In this document: positions 39,455-39,854 of the stretch, piece by piece | How positions within the stretch are numbered: position 1 is the first letter of the stretch | Layout of the letters: the number at the start of each line of letters is the position of its first letter | Source of the DNA: Candidatus Microgenomates bacterium | GTDB taxonomy: Bacteria; Patescibacteriota; Microgenomatia; UBA1406; GWC2-37-13 | Assembly: GCA_023245215.1 (NCBI GenBank) | Contig: JAHFKS010000007.1 | Coordinates: forward strand, 1-39,854 | DNA length: 39,854 bases | Direction of reading: 5' to 3' | Notes under the pieces: generated by a model | Database searches by the model: none | Told to the model about the DNA's origin: nothing | The model's input: the letters and a program-made list of their open reading frames with translations, nothing else | Made by a program: the position numbers and the translations under genes

Positions 39455-39854
39455 AATAGATAGCGTAACCTAAACCGGCGGCAACCGCAAGTATCAGCAA
39501 TGTCAGTTTCTTTTTGTGGGTGACAAAATCTAAGACCGTTGACGGCAAAGACTGTTTCATATTGACTATTTCCGGCTTAGCAGACGGGGAAGCTTCACCC
39601 AAAACTTCGCCTTCTTTTGTTTTTTCACCAAGAACCTGGCCTCCAGCGCCTCCTGGAATATTGGCATTGGCGACCGGGATGGCTCCTTCAGCTGGTGTAG
39701 TAACCACTGTCGTAGTTGATGTTATAGTAACGCTGTCACCTGTCGGTCCTGAAGCATTGCCCGCCACATTGAAAGCGCGCAGGACATAATAATATGTTTT
39801 ATTGCAGTCTGGGACTGATTCGGTGAACGAACCTTCGGTATTTGGACCGATGTT
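39423..39854 (-). CDS. Surface protein C-terminus with LPST-like sorting region (truncated by window edge)
   Basis: The frame is open to the right edge, so the start is outside the window. The visible 143 residues open with the end of a fibronectin-III-like domain (YYYVLRAFNVAGNASGPTGD), followed by a Thr/Val and Gly-rich linker with two VLGE tetrapeptides, then SLPST (about 39537-39551), HKKK, a membrane helix (LTLLILAVAAGLGYAIYYAF) and a short tail (KKASQNQ). LPST before a helix and basic tail is the layout of a sortase cell-wall signal, though the residue after LPST is Val, not Gly, and Lys residues precede the helix. It overlaps the sortase gene by 32 bases. Confidence 0.8.
   Translation of the reverse strand, partial: NIGPNTEGSFTESVPDCNKTYYYVLRAFNVAGNASGPTGDSVTITSTTTVVTTPAEGAIPVANANIPGGAGGQVLGEKTKEGEVLGEASPSAKPEIVNMKQSLPSTVLDFVTHKKKLTLLILAVAAGLGYAIYYAFKKASQNQ

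Overview
The window is gene-dense, AT-rich bacterial DNA read with the standard bacterial code (TGA is used as a stop). It most resembles a member of the Candidate Phyla Radiation (Patescibacteria), probably a Microgenomates-type lineage. The reasons are minimal versions of core proteins (an ATP synthase delta subunit of 94 residues, a short RuvB, an Obg without extra C-terminal domain), a Gram-positive-like envelope kit without outer-membrane genes (MurT/GatD, sortase, LysM), many short orphan genes, and almost no Shine-Dalgarno sequences. The lineage is inferred from gene content only.

Layout. 1-3658 (+): the end of a ThiF-fold gene, a membrane histidine kinase and ruvB. 3659-8190 (mostly -): small unknown genes around a Leu-Thr-Arg tRNA trio, obgE, tRNA-Glu, a TM-helix channel-like protein, yraN and rplS. 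8211-11878 (-): pyrG and topA. 11889-18075 (-): a complete nine-gene F-type ATP synthase operon (atpZ-B-E-F-H-A-G-D-C) whose first gene overlaps the end of dnaE (18072-21299). 21323-24806 (-): lemA-htpX-murT-gatD, a membrane protease pair joined to the enzyme pair that amidates the peptidoglycan precursor. 24861-28274: a methyltransferase, an HD phosphohydrolase, tRNA-Asp with two unknown genes, a LysM protein and the msrB-msrA pair. 28331-29285 (+): a tRNA-Gly/tRNA-Thr operon with a structured leader that runs directly into a membrane-anchored Ig-like protein. 29251-34693 (-): a five-gene surface-polysaccharide operon with a glycosyltransferase-flippase fusion and a polymerase/ligase. 34720-39854: a phosphodiester-glycosidase protein, an unknown gene, an orphan RnfD/NqrB-like membrane protein, a large secreted lectin-like protein, a sortase, and the end of a surface protein carrying an LPST motif. 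No stretch above 300 bases lacks a gene; the longest gaps (28275-28425 and 38711-38851) hold the hairpin leader and a promoter with an inverted repeat.

How it fits together. About half of the window concerns the cell envelope: polysaccharide synthesis and export, peptidoglycan amidation, sortase attachment, and secreted or anchored proteins. The rest is housekeeping (ATP synthesis, replication, topology, CTP synthesis, ribosome). The strongest genome-level signal is in translation initiation: at least thirteen genes have a TATAAT-like -10 box ending only 4-9 bases before the start codon, which predicts leaderless or nearly leaderless mRNAs. Strong Shine-Dalgarno sites were seen at only three genes. 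The second notable signal is a 9-base tandem repeat coding for GLI/RLI/RQI triplets that occurs in two neighbouring, unrelated polysaccharide genes with the same flank. I did not find a CRISPR array, an insertion sequence, a reverse transcriptase or a recognisable defence island.
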